Shown here one piece after another: positions 6,141-6,429 of a stretch of 6,429 bases of DNA. How positions within the stretch are numbered: the stretch's first letter is position 1; each line of letters starts with the position of its first letter. The stretch is taken from contig JAZTXA010000190.1 in NCBI GenBank assembly GCA_045636245.1, positions 1 through 6,429 on the forward strand, given 5' to 3'. The stretch is from RGIG7213 sp045636245. GTDB lineage: Bacteria; Bacillota; Clostridia; Oscillospirales; CAG-272. Both the position numbers and the translations under genes were made by a program. A model generated the notes under the pieces. It was not told where the DNA came from. It saw nothing but the letters and a program-made list of their open reading frames with translations, and ran no database searches.

Positions 6141-6429
6141 TGCGCCAAATGAATAAAGAAGGCTGTACATTACGTTTTTCCGGCGGTGAAAATGCCGCCG
6201 CCGCAAAGGCAAGGTGCATGTATGCCGACCGCCTGACAAAAGATGATTACAAGGAACTTATCATGTGTAATTCTGTAGGCGAAGCCGCATCGTATCTGAA
6301 TACGAAAAAACGCTATATGTACGCGCTTAAAAATGAACGTGCAATATCCGGCATGCACAGAGAGCAGATCGAATATATGCTTGAAAAACGCAAATATGAC
6401 GATTATGTCAAGCTTTCATCCTATCTTAT
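6140..6429 (+). CDS. V-type ATP synthase subunit C (AC39/d-type), partial at the 3' side
   Basis: The first about 96 residues of a frame remain open to the window end. AAAAKARCMYADRLTKDDY followed by KELIMCNSVGEAASYL is the typical N-terminal repeat of V-ATPase subunit C/AC39, in which K/R-rich helices precede an L-T-x-x-D-Y segment and a V-x-E-A-x-x-Y-L motif. Subunit C is the central-stalk adaptor joining the rotor ring to the shaft. The ATG at 6140 has GAAGG (6129-6133) at a 6-base spacing and overlaps the previous stop by one base (TGATG). The in-frame ATG at 6137 would give an ATGA overlap and one more residue, and the ATG at 6149 is also possible. The operon should continue to the right with other subunits. 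The protein is about one quarter present, given a usual length of about 320-360 residues. Confidence 0.75.
   Translation, partial: MRQMNKEGCTLRFSGGENAAAAKARCMYADRLTKDDYKELIMCNSVGEAASYLNTKKRYMYALKNERAISGMHREQIEYMLEKRKYDDYVKLSSYL

Overview
This 6.4 kb stretch is low in G+C, densely packed, and looks like the chromosome of a Clostridia-class Firmicute, probably an anaerobic gut-type lineage. The evidence is the AT-rich codon use, the strong sigma-A-like promoters and purine-rich ribosome binding sites, a TrmK-type tRNA methyltransferase, a V-type ATPase operon and a DUF4838 lipoprotein. The exact family of the organism cannot be settled from this sequence. I see no rRNA, tRNA, insertion sequence, CRISPR array or phage gene.

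Left end (1-262): the 5' end of an unrecognised leftward gene, then a divergent intergenic region with one good rightward promoter and one plausible leftward promoter. Region A (263-2724, rightward): a tightly packed three-gene cell-envelope operon. It holds a small acyl carrier protein, a Wzx/MATE-like polysaccharide flippase that overlaps it by 8 bp, and, 7 bp later, a lipoprotein of the VanY/LdcB (M15B) carboxypeptidase family. Region B (2713-5222, leftward): a two-gene operon of trmK followed, with a 4 bp GTGA overlap, by a 607-residue DUF4838 lipoprotein. Its last gene overlaps the last gene of region A tail to tail by 12 bp, so no terminator separates them.

Region C (5223-5375) is an AT-rich divergent promoter region. 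Region D (5376-6429, rightward) starts with a small two-helix membrane protein carrying a C-terminal zinc ribbon. Then comes what appears to be the beginning of a V-type ATPase operon: a coiled-coil subunit H/G-like protein, followed with an overlap by a subunit C (AC39/d-type) gene that runs off the window.

Functionally, region A points to export or modification of a lipid-linked glycan plus trimming of peptidoglycan stem peptides. Region B pairs a housekeeping tRNA modification enzyme with a surface carbohydrate-related lipoprotein. Region D is ion-translocating ATPase machinery. Most genes fall into known families. The most interesting points are the acyl carrier protein translationally coupled to a flippase, and the unusual pairing of trmK with a secreted DUF4838 lipoprotein.
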